The position numbers and the translations under genes are program-made. From Ceraceosorus guamensis (Eukaryota; Basidiomycota; Exobasidiomycetes; Ceraceosorales; Ceraceosoraceae): 64,000 nucleotides of DNA. The stretch lies in the NCBI RefSeq assembly GCF_003144195.1, contig NW_020290016.1:248001-312000 (forward strand), given 5' to 3'. Position 1 is the first letter of the stretch, and each line of letters opens with the position of its first letter. Positions 10,324 through 21,016 of this stretch are shown here, piece by piece. Under the pieces are notes generated by a model. It made no database searches. It was not told the origin of the DNA and worked only from the letters and a program-made list of their open reading frames with translations.

Positions 10324-13287
10324 ATGCTATCTACGTCGCCGGGAAGCATCTGGCAAGGGGAAGATCCGAGCGCTTCCTCCAGTTCAGTCTCGTCTCACGA
10401 CACTCTTCGTGCTCATTTGGAAGAGCGCTCGTGCCGGCTTGGCTCGTCATCGAGCTCCTCGCTTTCTTCCTCTGCCTCTCCGTCTTCACCACTGTCGCCA
10501 GTCGCTGAAGGCAGCAGCGGCCCAAAGATTGGCGCGCAACTTCTGCCAGCCTCTAGAAGACCCCGCAGGCTCGCTAGGCATTCTCGGCCGTCTAGCGCAA
10601 CATCTGAAGCGTCTCAGGCCTCGCCTGTGCCGTCGGACCAGGAAGCGATGACATCAAGTGCCAGCAAGGAAAACGCGACCCCACCTACCAGCGGCTTGCA
10701 GTTGTTCAACTTGCCTCTCTTCGTCAGTTGCGAGCCTGGCGCAATCCGGCAGGATCACCACCTCGCACCGGGTCTCGAGGAGGCATCGAAGCCGAGCCCT
10801 CCCGTCAAGGCCCAGCGAGCCAGCAGCTTGCGCGATTCTCCGCATTCATCTCACTCGCCCAAATTAGGCGGCGCCGCTCAAGTGTCTGCAGCGCGGAGTC
10901 GGTCGTTGCGCGTGGCTTTGCCAGCTAGTTTGAGCGCGGAGCATGCAAGCACGTTTGCTTCGCAGTACCACAGTCCAGGAAGGTCAGATAGAACCTTGCC
11001 GTACTCCATTTCGCGCGAGAGCTCGGAGGAGAGCGAGGTGTCCTCAGGTGCATACAAAGCTAGAGAACTCAACAACGACTGGTTGCAAAGCTCGCGGAGA
11101 TGGTCGTCCTCCATCTCTCACTCTCGGTCCGCAAAGATGTTCAAGCAAGCTGCTTCGCCTTATCTCAGAGCAGGGTTGGAAGAGTTGAAGAGCATCTTCG
11201 ACGTCGACTCCGACCCAGTACCGTCCAGCCCGTTTGAGGATGACGATGAAGAGGATACTGCGCACGAGAGCGACGCAGAAGATGGTAGGAGTGGAGGCAC
11301 CTTTTCAGAGATTGAGAGCGGCGAAGGAGGTCGGAGAGAGGGCAGCTCAGCATCCAGCGCATCTAGAGCTAGTAATTTGAGGAGACTCCTTAGAGGGACC
11401 TCCGCGACGAAGCGTCACGGGAGCTCCGCCAGGCGAGACGGATCGAGGAGTCCCCGCTTCTCGCCGAGCGGCTTGAGCTCTCATGTGGACAGCTCAAGCA
11501 TACTGCCGACTTCGATCCATTCTTCTGGAGGTCAAAGTGAACTCAGGATCAGTGCAACCTCTTCGAGTCCCAGACAGCCAACCACCCCTTTGCAACCTAA
11601 GCTGTTGCAGAGCTCCCGCCGTGAACCCGCCACGGCCGCGTCCTCTCTGGGTCTCACGGCCGGCGAGGAGGAGAATGTCTCTCACAGTGCTGCCTCGCCG
11701 CATACGATCTCGTCAGAGAAGGCCAGCTTGAACCCACTGCCAGGCCGAGCTGCAGCATCGGATGATGTCCTGCTAGCAATTCCTCATTCCGAGAAAAGCG
11801 CTAGGCCTTCATTGCTCGACGATGCCGATGTTCGTGGACGCCAAGTGGCAATCGGTTTGGCTCTGATAGCCATCGGCATGGTCTCTGCTTGTGCGTTCGG
11901 GGAGCGCTTCTACAACGATACCTTCTCCGCCAGTCTCCTCATCTTCTTCCTGGTGCAACCAGCATTCGCGCTCCTGGGACTGGCGGCACTTCTGGCTCGA
12001 AGGCGAGCCGTCATGGATTTGTTCTCGAGAGCTATGCGGGCGCATGTGCTGCTTCAAGGCATCATTGCCCTGCTTGCCTTTTTGGATCTGTCAGCCTCTG
12101 CGTCTTATGTGCGAAAGGGAGCTTTTGGAGGAGCGCACTTTTGGGTCATGGAGCTCATTCCTTCCATGCAGTCGAAATTTGGCCCATGGTCCTCGATCTG
12201 GGATGCTAGCACCGCGCCGGCCGCAGCTTTACTCTCGGAGGCAGCGCACGCCTCACAAGGCGAAGCTCAACTGCACGCGCACGACACTTCCGTAGGCTCC
12301 CTTTCTTCCAGATTGACCCATTTCATCATCTTTCTGGCCCAAGCTGCTGTTCCATTGGTCCTCGCGCTTTGGGCTCAATTCCACTTGGCAAGAGCGCTAG
12401 GGCTTTTGGCCAGATCTCCCACCCTCAGGCGAAGCGGATCCGTTCGCGGACCCAGTCGACGCACCAGCATCAAGCAAAGACCTTCTTCGCACGGGGCCAG
12501 GAGCAAGAGACAAGCGTCTCACGTTGCTGAGGAAGGCATTCCTCCCGTGCCCGCGTTCGATGTTACGGAGCTTGCTTCACGCCTGCAGAGAATCGATGCA
12601 GCCGCCGCATCAAAGAGCGGACGAGCTTCAAGTCTAGAATACGGGCGAGGGGCCGGCACACCTCAGTCTCGACTCGGTCAGCAGACCCCGAGGGCATCTG
12701 CTACTTTGCCAGCTATGCCCAACGCTCGCTCTCAAAGGGTTTCCCTTTTGGCCTCTCCTGCCCTTGGGCAAGGCTTCACGTATGGGCTTGGACAAACCAC
12801 TCCAGACGTGAGCTCAGGCGCGTCGGCGACGACAACCAAGGATGCTCAGCCCACTTCGCCACGCAACCGAACCTGGTCTCACAGAAATCTTTCGCCGTTG
12901 TCTGCTTCGCCGCACGCAGTGCCGGCTGGCGCGCCCGGGGTGGCTGTGTCGCCACGTCTCAAGACCGCCAAGATCAATCACCACGATGGGGCGATGGCGC
13001 CCAGAGCTGAGGAGGTTGGTCTCTCCACCAGCCCTCGCAATATGCAAGGCATCTCTCGCACAGCAACCCACAGGAGGCGCCCGGACGAAGAGCGCCCCAA
13101 TCGATCCTTGTCCCAACAAGTTGTGATCTCCGACGAGACCAAAGCTCTACTCGGCATGGCTCAAGGAGAGTGTCAGCATGGCATGGCCAATTCGTCATCA
13201 GATCCAGGCTTCGGTGTCAGCCCATCGGACGTCGCTCGAAATGCTCATCACTCGCCCTCCAGACACAGCGAGACCCCGCACACCTAA
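10324..13287 (+). CDS. Ser-rich membrane protein with four central helices, unknown function
   Basis: A single uninterrupted frame encodes 987 residues. I do not recognise a family. The first 500 residues are Ser/Pro/Arg-rich and probably disordered, with an acidic patch near residues 305-320 (DDDEEDTAHESDAED). Four hydrophobic segments follow at about residues 507-526 (AIGLALIAIGMVSACAFG), 534-560, 573-596 and 664-695. The C-terminal 290 residues are again low-complexity and rich in Ser, Pro, Arg and Ala, with several SP/TP sites that could be phosphorylated. This layout, disordered tails flanking a small membrane core, suggests a regulated membrane protein with both tails on the same side, but that is inference. 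The ATG is the first in the frame. The gene converges on the histidine phosphatase, with 704 bp between their stops. The length of the open frame and its consistent composition make it a real gene; function is open. Confidence 0.75.
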   Translation: MLSTSPGSIWQGEDPSASSSSVSSHDTLRAHLEERSCRLGSSSSSSLSSSASPSSPLSPVAEGSSGPKIGAQLLPASRRPRRLARHSRPSSATSEASQASPVPSDQEAMTSSASKENATPPTSGLQLFNLPLFVSCEPGAIRQDHHLAPGLEEASKPSPPVKAQRASSLRDSPHSSHSPKLGGAAQVSAARSRSLRVALPASLSAEHASTFASQYHSPGRSDRTLPYSISRESSEESEVSSGAYKARELNNDWLQSSRRWSSSISHSRSAKMFKQAASPYLRAGLEELKSIFDVDSDPVPSSPFEDDDEEDTAHESDAEDGRSGGTFSEIESGEGGRREGSSASSASRASNLRRLLRGTSATKRHGSSARRDGSRSPRFSPSGLSSHVDSSSILPTSIHSSGGQSELRISATSSSPRQPTTPLQPKLLQSSRREPATAASSLGLTAGEEENVSHSAASPHTISSEKASLNPLPGRAAASDDVLLAIPHSEKSARPSLLDDADVRGRQVAIGLALIAIGMVSACAFGERFYNDTFSASLLIFFLVQPAFALLGLAALLARRRAVMDLFSRAMRAHVLLQGIIALLAFLDLSASASYVRKGAFGGAHFWVMELIPSMQSKFGPWSSIWDASTAPAAALLSEAAHASQGEAQLHAHDTSVGSLSSRLTHFIIFLAQAAVPLVLALWAQFHLARALGLLARSPTLRRSGSVRGPSRRTSIKQRPSSHGARSKRQASHVAEEGIPPVPAFDVTELASRLQRIDAAAASKSGRASSLEYGRGAGTPQSRLGQQTPRASATLPAMPNARSQRVSLLASPALGQGFTYGLGQTTPDVSSGASATTTKDAQPTSPRNRTWSHRNLSPLSASPHAVPAGAPGVAVSPRLKTAKINHHDGAMAPRAEEVGLSTSPRNMQGISRTATHRRRPDEERPNRSLSQQVVISDETKALLGMAQGECQHGMANSSSDPGFGVSPSDVARNAHHSPSRHSETPHT

Positions 13288-13991
13288 GTCGCCATTCCTC
13301 GTTTCTACATTCAAGCTTTTCGTTCCGGCCCAATGCGCTACCATCGCATCAGTATTTGTATTTCCGCCCTGCCAGAGCGTACTTTGCACAGAATCCCCAC
13401 AATAGTCACGCTTCCCGTTCTTTCATATACGCAAACAACCATCACATCAAATCTGTTTCGCTGAAGCAATCTATTCCATGTTTCATTCGCGTAATGCACA
13501 TTCACAATTGTCTGCGACTGGAACAGTGCAACCAACGCCTAGGGTCCATGTGCATGTGAGTGAGGTGCACTCTCCCGCGAGGTCGAAGACGCGCCGGTGA
13601 ATGCTCTCTCTAGACTGGACGGACGACGGATGCGCTCAGAGCCGGCTAGACGACTGGTCAATGGCATCCGAAAAGCCCATGGAAGTTGATGTCGCTGCAA
13701 GCACCAGAGACCTTGACGCCATGGGCTGGCCGGGACAGCTGCCTGCGGCGCGAAGATGCAAGAGCGCAACTCACGCCGTCTCCTACATGCTGAGCGCAGT
13801 CTCTGAGAACGATTCTCGTTGCTCACGCGGCGAATTCACGAGCCACAGCTTGTGAAGCAGTTGACCCTTTCGAAGGACAGCGCGTAGAGCATCGGACTTG
13901 AGCGCCGCGAACCTGAGAAGGTCGGGGAGACGCCACTGCTTTGGCGTGCCATTGACGAGCAGCGATTGCATCGATGATGAAGCGACGCTCA
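13288..13991. other. Convergent 3' spacer
   Basis: About 700 bp between the stops of two convergent genes. It must hold both 3' UTRs. No gene, tRNA or repeat is visible. Confidence 0.6.
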
Positions 13992-15212
13992 TCATCTTTT
14001 CCACATGTCCTTCAAGCTCCTCTGTTTGGGGTCGGGTTCGCCCAAGCGACCGCGGCCTGCCCGAGTGGTCCGCGCCTGTTCATGGAGGTGTGACGTATCG
14101 TTGGTCCTCTGCAGTACCAACTTGCATCTTTTGGCTAGCTCAGACAACGCAGCAGGTATTGATGTTGAAGTCGAGGTCGTAGCAGGCATCAGAGGATCTT
14201 CGTCGCGGCCTATCGAGCCTGTCATGATCTCTTGACGGACGAGCGTGTACAGAGCCGTATTGTCCGCAAAAGGTACGGACATTTGGTTGCCTGCTGGCAT
14301 GCACAATTTGAAAAAGCTGGAAATGAAGAGACCGTGCGTGACCACTACGAGATGTCGACGTGGCATGACTGCAAGGTCTGGAAAAGGCTGGCTCATAGAG
14401 GCGATGCTGGGCTTTGGAAGCGCGGCTGCCGTTGGACCGGAGGAGGTGTGCAAAGGCAGGGGCTGCCAGGCGCTGATAGGCTTGGATTCCATGCAGGATT
14501 CCTCTTGCTTCTCGTCTATTTGCTTTCCCGTGCTTTTGCTGCTGCTGCTCTTTAAAAAATTGTGCGGCGCAGAGAAAGCATAGCTCGTTCTTGACTCAAC
14601 TCGACCGATAGTCGCTCCTTCATTCTTAGCCTTTTTGCTTTCGTTGCCCTCATTCCCCCGGCCCAGCGTCCTTTTACCGGCGGTGTTGCTCTCGAGTTGG
14701 CGCAGCTCCGCCCTGCTCATCAGCCATTTCGCTTCCATCTGCACCCTGCGCATCCACGCGTCGTTGGACTCTCCTCGGCCAATGCCTTTTGGAAAGCCGT
14801 TCTGATGAAAGCCTCTCCGAGTGCATTCTCTGAAGCCAAAATCCCTTTCTTGCAACGCGCTTCGAGCGCTTATGCTCAACCTTTTACCGCAAGCAGCAGC
14901 ATCAGCAGGCTCGGCAGAAGTGAGGATGTGTCTACGCATCGCATCGTGCACGACCTGAGCTGTCCTGCTCGTGCGTCCGAGCGGAGAGTGATAAATTTCC
15001 ACGCAATCCCCGCGGAGCAAGGCTTCGTACAGCTGCTTCCAGAGGCTGCAGTCGCCAAGGCATTCCAGTTGAGATTCTCCAAGTGGAGACAATGGAGAGT
15101 CTGTGCTCCCTTGAAGCACGTGCGCCACATTCGCAACCGTTTGCGCGTGACGTATCAGCGTCAGCGTTCCACCAACGCCCAGAGGAGACGTGTTTGCGGC
15201 TGCGGTCGACAT
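13992..15212 (-). CDS. Histidine phosphatase (phosphoglycerate mutase-like) family protein
   Basis: Single exon, 406 residues from the ATG at 15212. The histidine phosphatase core is visible. LTLIRHAQT near residue 20 carries the phospho-accepting His (RHA in place of the usual RHG), SPLGRTSRTAQ supplies the second Arg, LQERDFG supplies the acidic residue, and VVVTHGLFISSFF carries the second catalytic His. About 120 low-complexity residues (Lys/Ser/Glu-rich) separate the two halves, which makes the protein longer than the usual 200-280 residues. The C-terminus ends in QRSLKDMWKR, which resembles a PCNA-interacting box (Q-x-x-L-x-x-aromatic pair, here M-W). The substrate cannot be told from sequence; the family includes phosphoglycerate mutases, sugar-phosphate phosphatases and protein phosphatases. 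All four catalytic positions are present, so it should be active. Confidence 0.85.
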   Translation of the reverse strand: MSTAAANTSPLGVGGTLTLIRHAQTVANVAHVLQGSTDSPLSPLGESQLECLGDCSLWKQLYEALLRGDCVEIYHSPLGRTSRTAQVVHDAMRRHILTSAEPADAAACGKRLSISARSALQERDFGFRECTRRGFHQNGFPKGIGRGESNDAWMRRVQMEAKWLMSRAELRQLESNTAGKRTLGRGNEGNESKKAKNEGATIGRVESRTSYAFSAPHNFLKSSSSKSTGKQIDEKQEESCMESKPISAWQPLPLHTSSGPTAAALPKPSIASMSQPFPDLAVMPRRHLVVVTHGLFISSFFKLCMPAGNQMSVPFADNTALYTLVRQEIMTGSIGRDEDPLMPATTSTSTSIPAALSELAKRCKLVLQRTNDTSHLHEQARTTRAGRGRLGEPDPKQRSLKDMWKR

Positions 15213-18200
15213 AATGACACCACGCAACGGCTGCGCGGTATGGCAATGGGCGATGCGTTTCCTGCCCTTCTCTCCTCGCTCCCCTTGGTAGCCTAGGATG
15301 CTTGCATGAAGTCGCCCTTATCAAACCTGTATAGACAGCTCGCTACTCAGACTCTTCCTTCATCTTTCGTGCTCTCTACAGATGCACCGAACTCATCACG
15401 TGCTCAGACCAATTCGTGAGACACTGTCCGCGATGAGGCAGCCCGAAGATGTCGTAGTGCTTGTGGCTTATAAGCGGATTGACTCAGCACTGGACTCTTG
15501 ACTCCAGCGTGCTTGCCTACAGACTTATCGTGTTGAAGGTTGTGTTGTTGCATCATGAGTCAGCTGATGATGGTGGCATGCGAGCTTGTTCGGATCATAA
15601 ACAAGTGGTCACAAATCAATTTATAAAGATCAGCAATCAAGCTAGGAGTTTGAGTCCGATTGAGGCGTCGGAGTCAAGAGTGTAAATCAAGAAGAACTTC
15701 GAATTTATGATTAATCGACGATTTGAATTCAGGATTCTTGATTTGGCAACTTTCCACTCACCACGTGACTTTACAGAATTTGATTTTCTTCTCGCGGCGA
15801 TCGCGGCAGCATGACACAGACCTACATGCAGCATCAGCCATCGCGCGTGCTGCTGGTAAAGTGCCAAAGAGGTTTTGCTGTGCGCAGCCACACGACCCGT
15901 GAAGCCTTGGCGCTGTGGCTGCGCCCGAGCAGAAACCCGGGCATCGATCGCGCATCAACAGCAGCGCGCGGCTGGCCATAGCTGCTGCTCGATCAGAATT
16001 CCGTGCGTGCGTGTCGAGGCGTGTGCCTCTTCGCGCGGGCGTCGCCCCCTCGCTTAGGCGCCGCAGCTCGATCGAGACGTTCAAGATTCCTGACTCAAAC
16101 CTCGTCGATCACTCCCAGCTCGTTCCGAGACTCGTTAGACTGCAAAGACTCACCGGTGTATCACATCGCCCAGCAACGCTCTTGGTCGATCGTGCGTCGC
16201 AAAGCCTCGCACACAACTCGTGACCATTGATTAGCAGAGGTTGCACAGGAAAGCCGGAGCAGGCTTGTATTCTGCATCGGCACCTCGAACGTCAGTGCCT
16301 ACCTTCACGATTCGCATTCTCAGTCTAAAGTCAACATCATCATCGTCTGCTCCATACCGTGATCCAATACCGTCGGCCAAATAATCATCGATAACGCATA
16401 CAAACCTTCGCGTCACTATCGCAACAGTCTCTAGTCGGTGCTCTCAGTCCCGTCTCGGCGTAAAAAAAAGTCCGCAAGGGCACACTCTGATCTCGCCACA
16501 TCTCCCACCACATCTTTGCCCGTCATTCCTCCTCAACAATCTCTCGACTTTCGTTTCGGCGCCGTTCAGGCTTTCCTCTCGGTAGACTCTTTGTGAGTGG
16601 CGGTCTAGCCGGGCTGATGGGTTGTTCGGGAGCGTGCGAGCGCGCGATGAATCGAGTGGGTGAAGGAGATGAGATGACGCAGCGGAGAAGGGAGGACTGA
16701 ACACATGCGGTCAGGAGCACTCGCAATGAACAGGTCACGAATACGCCTTTGAGTCCGTGCAGCCCTTGCTGTCTGGCAAGTCGTGAGAGGAAAAGGGAGG
16801 GGCGTGGCTTCGCAAGCAAAGGGGAGCTTGCATTCTGGTCGGATAGACGACGATGTTGCATCTCTACGCACCTCTTTCGCGAAAATGTGGCCTCATTCGC
16901 ACTAAACTGCGACATCTAGTCCCCCTGCAAGCGCTCATGCCGATACTGACATTGAATGGTCTTTCTCTCTTGTCCACGGCAGGCCCGGCTAATCAGATCG
17001 GTAGTCGCGTTCCGCAGATACACATTCCATCAAATACCTTTGCAGCGCTCAGCATCAGGCCGCCGTGCGTCCCAACTGACGCTGGCGACCCATTCGCACC
17101 GGCTCGCGCTCTGCCTTGCTCTTTCTTAGCTCGTCATCTTTCTCGTGAGTAGCGTCAAGGGCTGCGATAGGGTGGGGATTTGTGGGACGGGATCAATTCC
17201 AAGCGCCAGTTGCGGCCGCTTGGTGCGAGGCTGCCTTGGCACGGGCATCGTAGATGCGCTTCAGGAGTGGGGTGACGTGCTAAGAGGTGCACTTCGAAGT
17301 TTTGACTCGATGATGTGCTTTTGGTGAGCGCGGCAAAGGTGCCGTTTCAGCGTTGGTGCAAGGTCTCCATTACATGTGGCCAATCTACGCAAGAAATTGT
17401 GCCGCGATTATCGGAAGCACATTGCTACTTGACGCACAAACGTCATTTCCCACACTCTGCACTTGCAACGACGTCTTCGGCTTCGTAAAGCGTTTGCCGG
17501 CCGCCGTGCCGCGGGTATGACAGTCATACCTCGCCACAGAGCGCGCCTGACGCCTGCGAACCGGCGTATCTGATAGATCCAAGCGGATACCCTTCATCAG
17601 CGCGTATTGATGCCGCCGAGTGGTCACGACGAATGGAGTGAAGATCACCCCTTTATGGAAACGGAGGAAGAGAATCCGCCGCAGAGCATGCAGGGGTTCA
17701 AGGGTCGGCCAATTTATGTACGCGGCGGTGATGAACGTATTCGCTGGAGGAATGCGTGGTGGGCATTATGTTACGTGGCCGTCACCCCGGGTCTTCGGCT
17801 TCCTTAGTTGTCATTTGCGCACGAAAGTCGAGCAAGTCTCACCGAGGATGCCGAACTTCGGCGCCTCGCTCCTCGGGGCGAAGCCAGTAATCTCCATCCT
17901 GCGAGAGATTTTGGGCTTTAGACACCGCAATTTCAGATCTCAAGGGCCACACGCCGATCCGGAGTAGCCGCTGCAGAGGGGTGAGGGCGCCCTTCACTGA
18001 CAGCAGCAGGGTTTCTTCGCGCCAGCTGCTGCCATATGCGAGATCTTGCAGATTCGTGATTGCATTTCGCCGGCTAGCTGCAACGCGTGTCACAGCGAGT
18101 CAAGCAGCAACTAGCAGCCACGCGCGCGCGCTCGCGCGCCATCGCAACGCGATGTGACCTTCGGAACCGCGCTAGCGCAATTAGAGCCGGCGGCTCACTC

Positions 18201-19039
18201 TTCGCCCCTCGCCCAAGCAACTACCCTTTGCCCGAGCCCTCGACCCATTGCGCAACCGTCCGCCGTTTGTTGCGCATATGCTGTTTCATTCCGGCATCCC
18301 GCATGTGTTGCGGGCGGGGTCCGCGCGTAAATGATCGACAACGTCTTTCTGAGACTTGCTGTGAACTCATCGTTTGCACGCGCGGTTGCGCACCATGCGT
18401 TTCCGCTCTCTGCACCCGCGCTCGCCATCTGCCCCTTCGCTGCTGTTTGGATGATGCAATTTCTGACCGACCTTCTTTCCGTTCCACTACCTTTCCACCC
18501 CACGTTTGGCCTGTGCCGACTTGTTGCATGGATACCACTGCACCCCGCCTCTTGGGCTGGCGGTGCTGCGGATACTGGTCGCCCTTCACCCTGCATCTGG
18601 CATTCCTCTTGAACCTACCGCGCGACCCTTCCCCTCCCTCTCGATTTGGAAACGATGGAATCGTTGCACGGCCTAACGCACTTCTCCGTTGTGCCGTCCT
18701 TACCTGCGCATTCTCATTGCTCGCCCTCGGCCCATTTCTGCGACTCTTTGATTCTCCCTGCATCGTCGGCATGCGGTCATTCACAAGATCAGAGCGACCT
18801 TCGTCGACAGCGCCAGCTTTACCAGCTGCGACTGGTCCACGTCGCCAGATTGCCTCGTGTGAGTGTCGGGGTGGGCACGTTCCACACGTTCGTACTCATA
18901 TGGACTGCTCCAACGTCAAAGTCATAAAGCTGACAATTCGTTTCTCTCGACACCCCAATTTTGCCCCACCGCCGTTGATCATCTTGTTCTTCCTTTGCAA
19001 CTTGACCTCTGAACCTCCAACACGTCCACCATTTTGGAA
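15213..19039. other. 3.8 kb divergent spacer upstream of ODC and the histidine phosphatase
   Basis: No recognisable gene. Several overlapping open frames of 80-130 codons exist on both strands without family resemblance. From about 18090 a frame stays open on the + strand down to 19043. Its product is Cys/Arg/Pro-rich and looks like GC-rich leader rather than protein. C/T-rich stretches occur in the last kilobase before ODC. The region is long enough to hold extended promoters for both flanking genes. Confidence 0.55.
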
Positions 19040-20689
19040 ATGACCGCGATCGTCGCACCACCTCCCGCCCCCACCAGCTCCTACCGCTACTCACCAAACT
19101 TGTACGAGAGCCGCACAGTGCACAACGCCTCGTCAAGCCAGATGACACGACCCGACACACCACCGGCGGACTACCCGTCCCCGCTCCTCCGCGCTAGCGA
19201 TGCATCAGCATCTCGACCTCTGATCAAATCATTTGGAGGTTCATGCGGCAAGCCCGTCTTTGCCGGCAGCGTTGATGAGCAATTGAAGGATGTGCTCAAT
19301 CGCATCGATATCGACGAATGCGAAGCGAACGGCGAAAATGCTTTCTTCGTTGCAGATCTCGCCGAAGTCTACAGGCAGCACATTCGATGGCAGCGGGCGC
19401 TGCCTCGCGTCATCCCGTTCTACGCCGTCAAGTGCAACCCCGACCCTTACGTTCTGCGTCTTCTCGCCGCGCTCGGCACTGGCTTCGACTGCGCTTCCAA
19501 CGGCGAGATTCAAAATGTGCTCGATCTGGGCGTGTCGCCGTCACGCATCATCTACGCCAACCCCTGCAAAGCGGCCTCTTTTGTCCGCAACGCTCGTGAT
19601 CAGGGCATTTCCCTCACGACGTTTGACAATACCGACGAGCTTGTCAAGATGAAGCGCTTCCACCCACAATGCAAGCTCGTCGTCCGCATCCTCACCGACG
19701 ACAGCAAGAGCGTCTGCCAGCTGGGCCTCAAATTTGGCGCCCCCCTCGACAACGTCCCGCGCTTGTTGGCAAAAGCACGAGAGCTTGAATTGGACGTCGT
19801 CGGCGTGAGCTTCCACGTCGGTTCTGGTTGCTACGACCCGCTTGCCTTCAAAGATGCTGTTCACCGTGCTCGCCAGGCATTCGACATGGGCGCGAAGGCT
19901 GGCTACCAGTTCGATCTCCTTGACCTCGGAGGCGGCTATGCGCATGACAATTTCGATCGCATTGCGAGCGTACTCGGCCCTGCTATCGACGAATACTTTC
20001 CAGATCGCGATTTTGCACCTGGTGGTCGCCTTGTCGACCGTACTCGACACGGCCTTCGCATCATTGCGGAGCCTGGGCGGTACTACGTCCAAAAGGCTTT
20101 CGTCCTTGCAGCGAACATTATCGCTCGCAGAGAGAGTCACGTGGATTCGGAAAATATCGATGAAGCAGTCGCTGCTGGCGACGAGATCGATGAGAGACCG
20201 CCGCCTGTTACGCCAGCTGCTCCTCCGCCAAGTGAAGCGGCCGAAGATGTCAAGCCTGCCGTCATGTACTACCAAAATGACGGCATGTACGGCGCCTTCA
20301 ACTGCATCTTGTTCGACCACGCCACGGTGCATCCAAAGGTGCTAACGATGCAGCAAAGGTACGCGTACGAGCCCGCTGTCGACGCTCCTGGTGTGGCTGA
20401 TTTACCGCACTCGGCGAGCGAAGAGGAACGACAAAGATGGACGCTGCAACCGTGCAGCGTTTGGGGACCTACCTGCGACTCGATCGACTGTGTCAGGTCC
20501 ATCGCGCACCTTCCCAAGGGACTCGAAGTGGGCGACTGGCTCGTCTACGAAGAGATGGGCGCTTACACCATCTGCGCCGCTTCTTCGTTCAACGGCTTGC
20601 GCCAATCCGAAGTGCGATACACGGTCGGATGGGGTCCGGATGCGGACAGGGTGCAGCAGCTATTGCTCGATAGCGCCCAATCGCTCTGA
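19040..20689 (+). CDS. SPE1: Ornithine decarboxylase
   Basis: Pyridoxal-phosphate enzyme that converts ornithine to putrescine, the entry step of polyamine synthesis; cytosolic homodimer. Single exon, 549 residues. Fold-type III motifs are all visible: PFYAVKCNPDP, whose Lys131 should bind PLP; SFHVGSGC; DLGGGYAHDNF; the glycine loop AEPGRYYV; NDGMYGAFNCILFDH; and WGPTCDSIDCV, whose Cys479 is the active-site residue contributed across the dimer. GDWLVYEEMGAYT follows. An acidic, Pro-rich insert of about 35 residues lies before YYQNDGMYG. The protein is longer than the usual 430-470 residues because of this insert and an extended N-terminus. The ATG at 19040 overlaps the stop of a long upstream open frame (ATGA). 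The enzyme is often controlled by antizyme-driven turnover and by its leader in other fungi; the window shows only a long leader. Confidence 0.96.
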   Translation: MTAIVAPPPAPTSSYRYSPNLYESRTVHNASSSQMTRPDTPPADYPSPLLRASDASASRPLIKSFGGSCGKPVFAGSVDEQLKDVLNRIDIDECEANGENAFFVADLAEVYRQHIRWQRALPRVIPFYAVKCNPDPYVLRLLAALGTGFDCASNGEIQNVLDLGVSPSRIIYANPCKAASFVRNARDQGISLTTFDNTDELVKMKRFHPQCKLVVRILTDDSKSVCQLGLKFGAPLDNVPRLLAKARELELDVVGVSFHVGSGCYDPLAFKDAVHRARQAFDMGAKAGYQFDLLDLGGGYAHDNFDRIASVLGPAIDEYFPDRDFAPGGRLVDRTRHGLRIIAEPGRYYVQKAFVLAANIIARRESHVDSENIDEAVAAGDEIDERPPPVTPAAPPPSEAAEDVKPAVMYYQNDGMYGAFNCILFDHATVHPKVLTMQQRYAYEPAVDAPGVADLPHSASEEERQRWTLQPCSVWGPTCDSIDCVRSIAHLPKGLEVGDWLVYEEMGAYTICAASSFNGLRQSEVRYTVGWGPDADRVQQLLLDSAQSL

Positions 20690-21016
20690 GCCATGAGGTC
20701 TCGAACGCAAGCATCTCTCAAGTCTCTTGCATGCATGTTCCAATGAGCCGTCCCACGATACGTTGCTGCTTCTGCTCACATGTTCGAAAATGTCACGACC
20801 ATTTAAAAGCTGGGTAATACATTATTTGCAATGGTGAATGCAATGAATGCCTTCTGCGTGTTTCGCATGCTGCGATTAATTGTCATCGTTGCGGCACGCG
20901 CTCTCTGTTCCTTCCTTTCGGATGAACCTTGTGTGGTGCTTCACAATTCACGATTCAGCAAACGAGCTAGGAATGCTAGGAGAGGTGATTGTCTCATTCA
21001 CGTGCGTCTAGATCAG
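20690..21016. other. Convergent 3' spacer between ODC and CLPTM1-like gene
   Basis: 327 bp between two convergent stops, holding both 3' UTRs. One copy of the dispersed motif (aattcacgattc) lies near 20943. Confidence 0.6.

Noticed and set aside
14697-15296. 199-codon + strand frame opposite the histidine phosphatase
   Set aside because: It is the shadow of the conserved minus-strand gene, whose catalytic motifs are clear.
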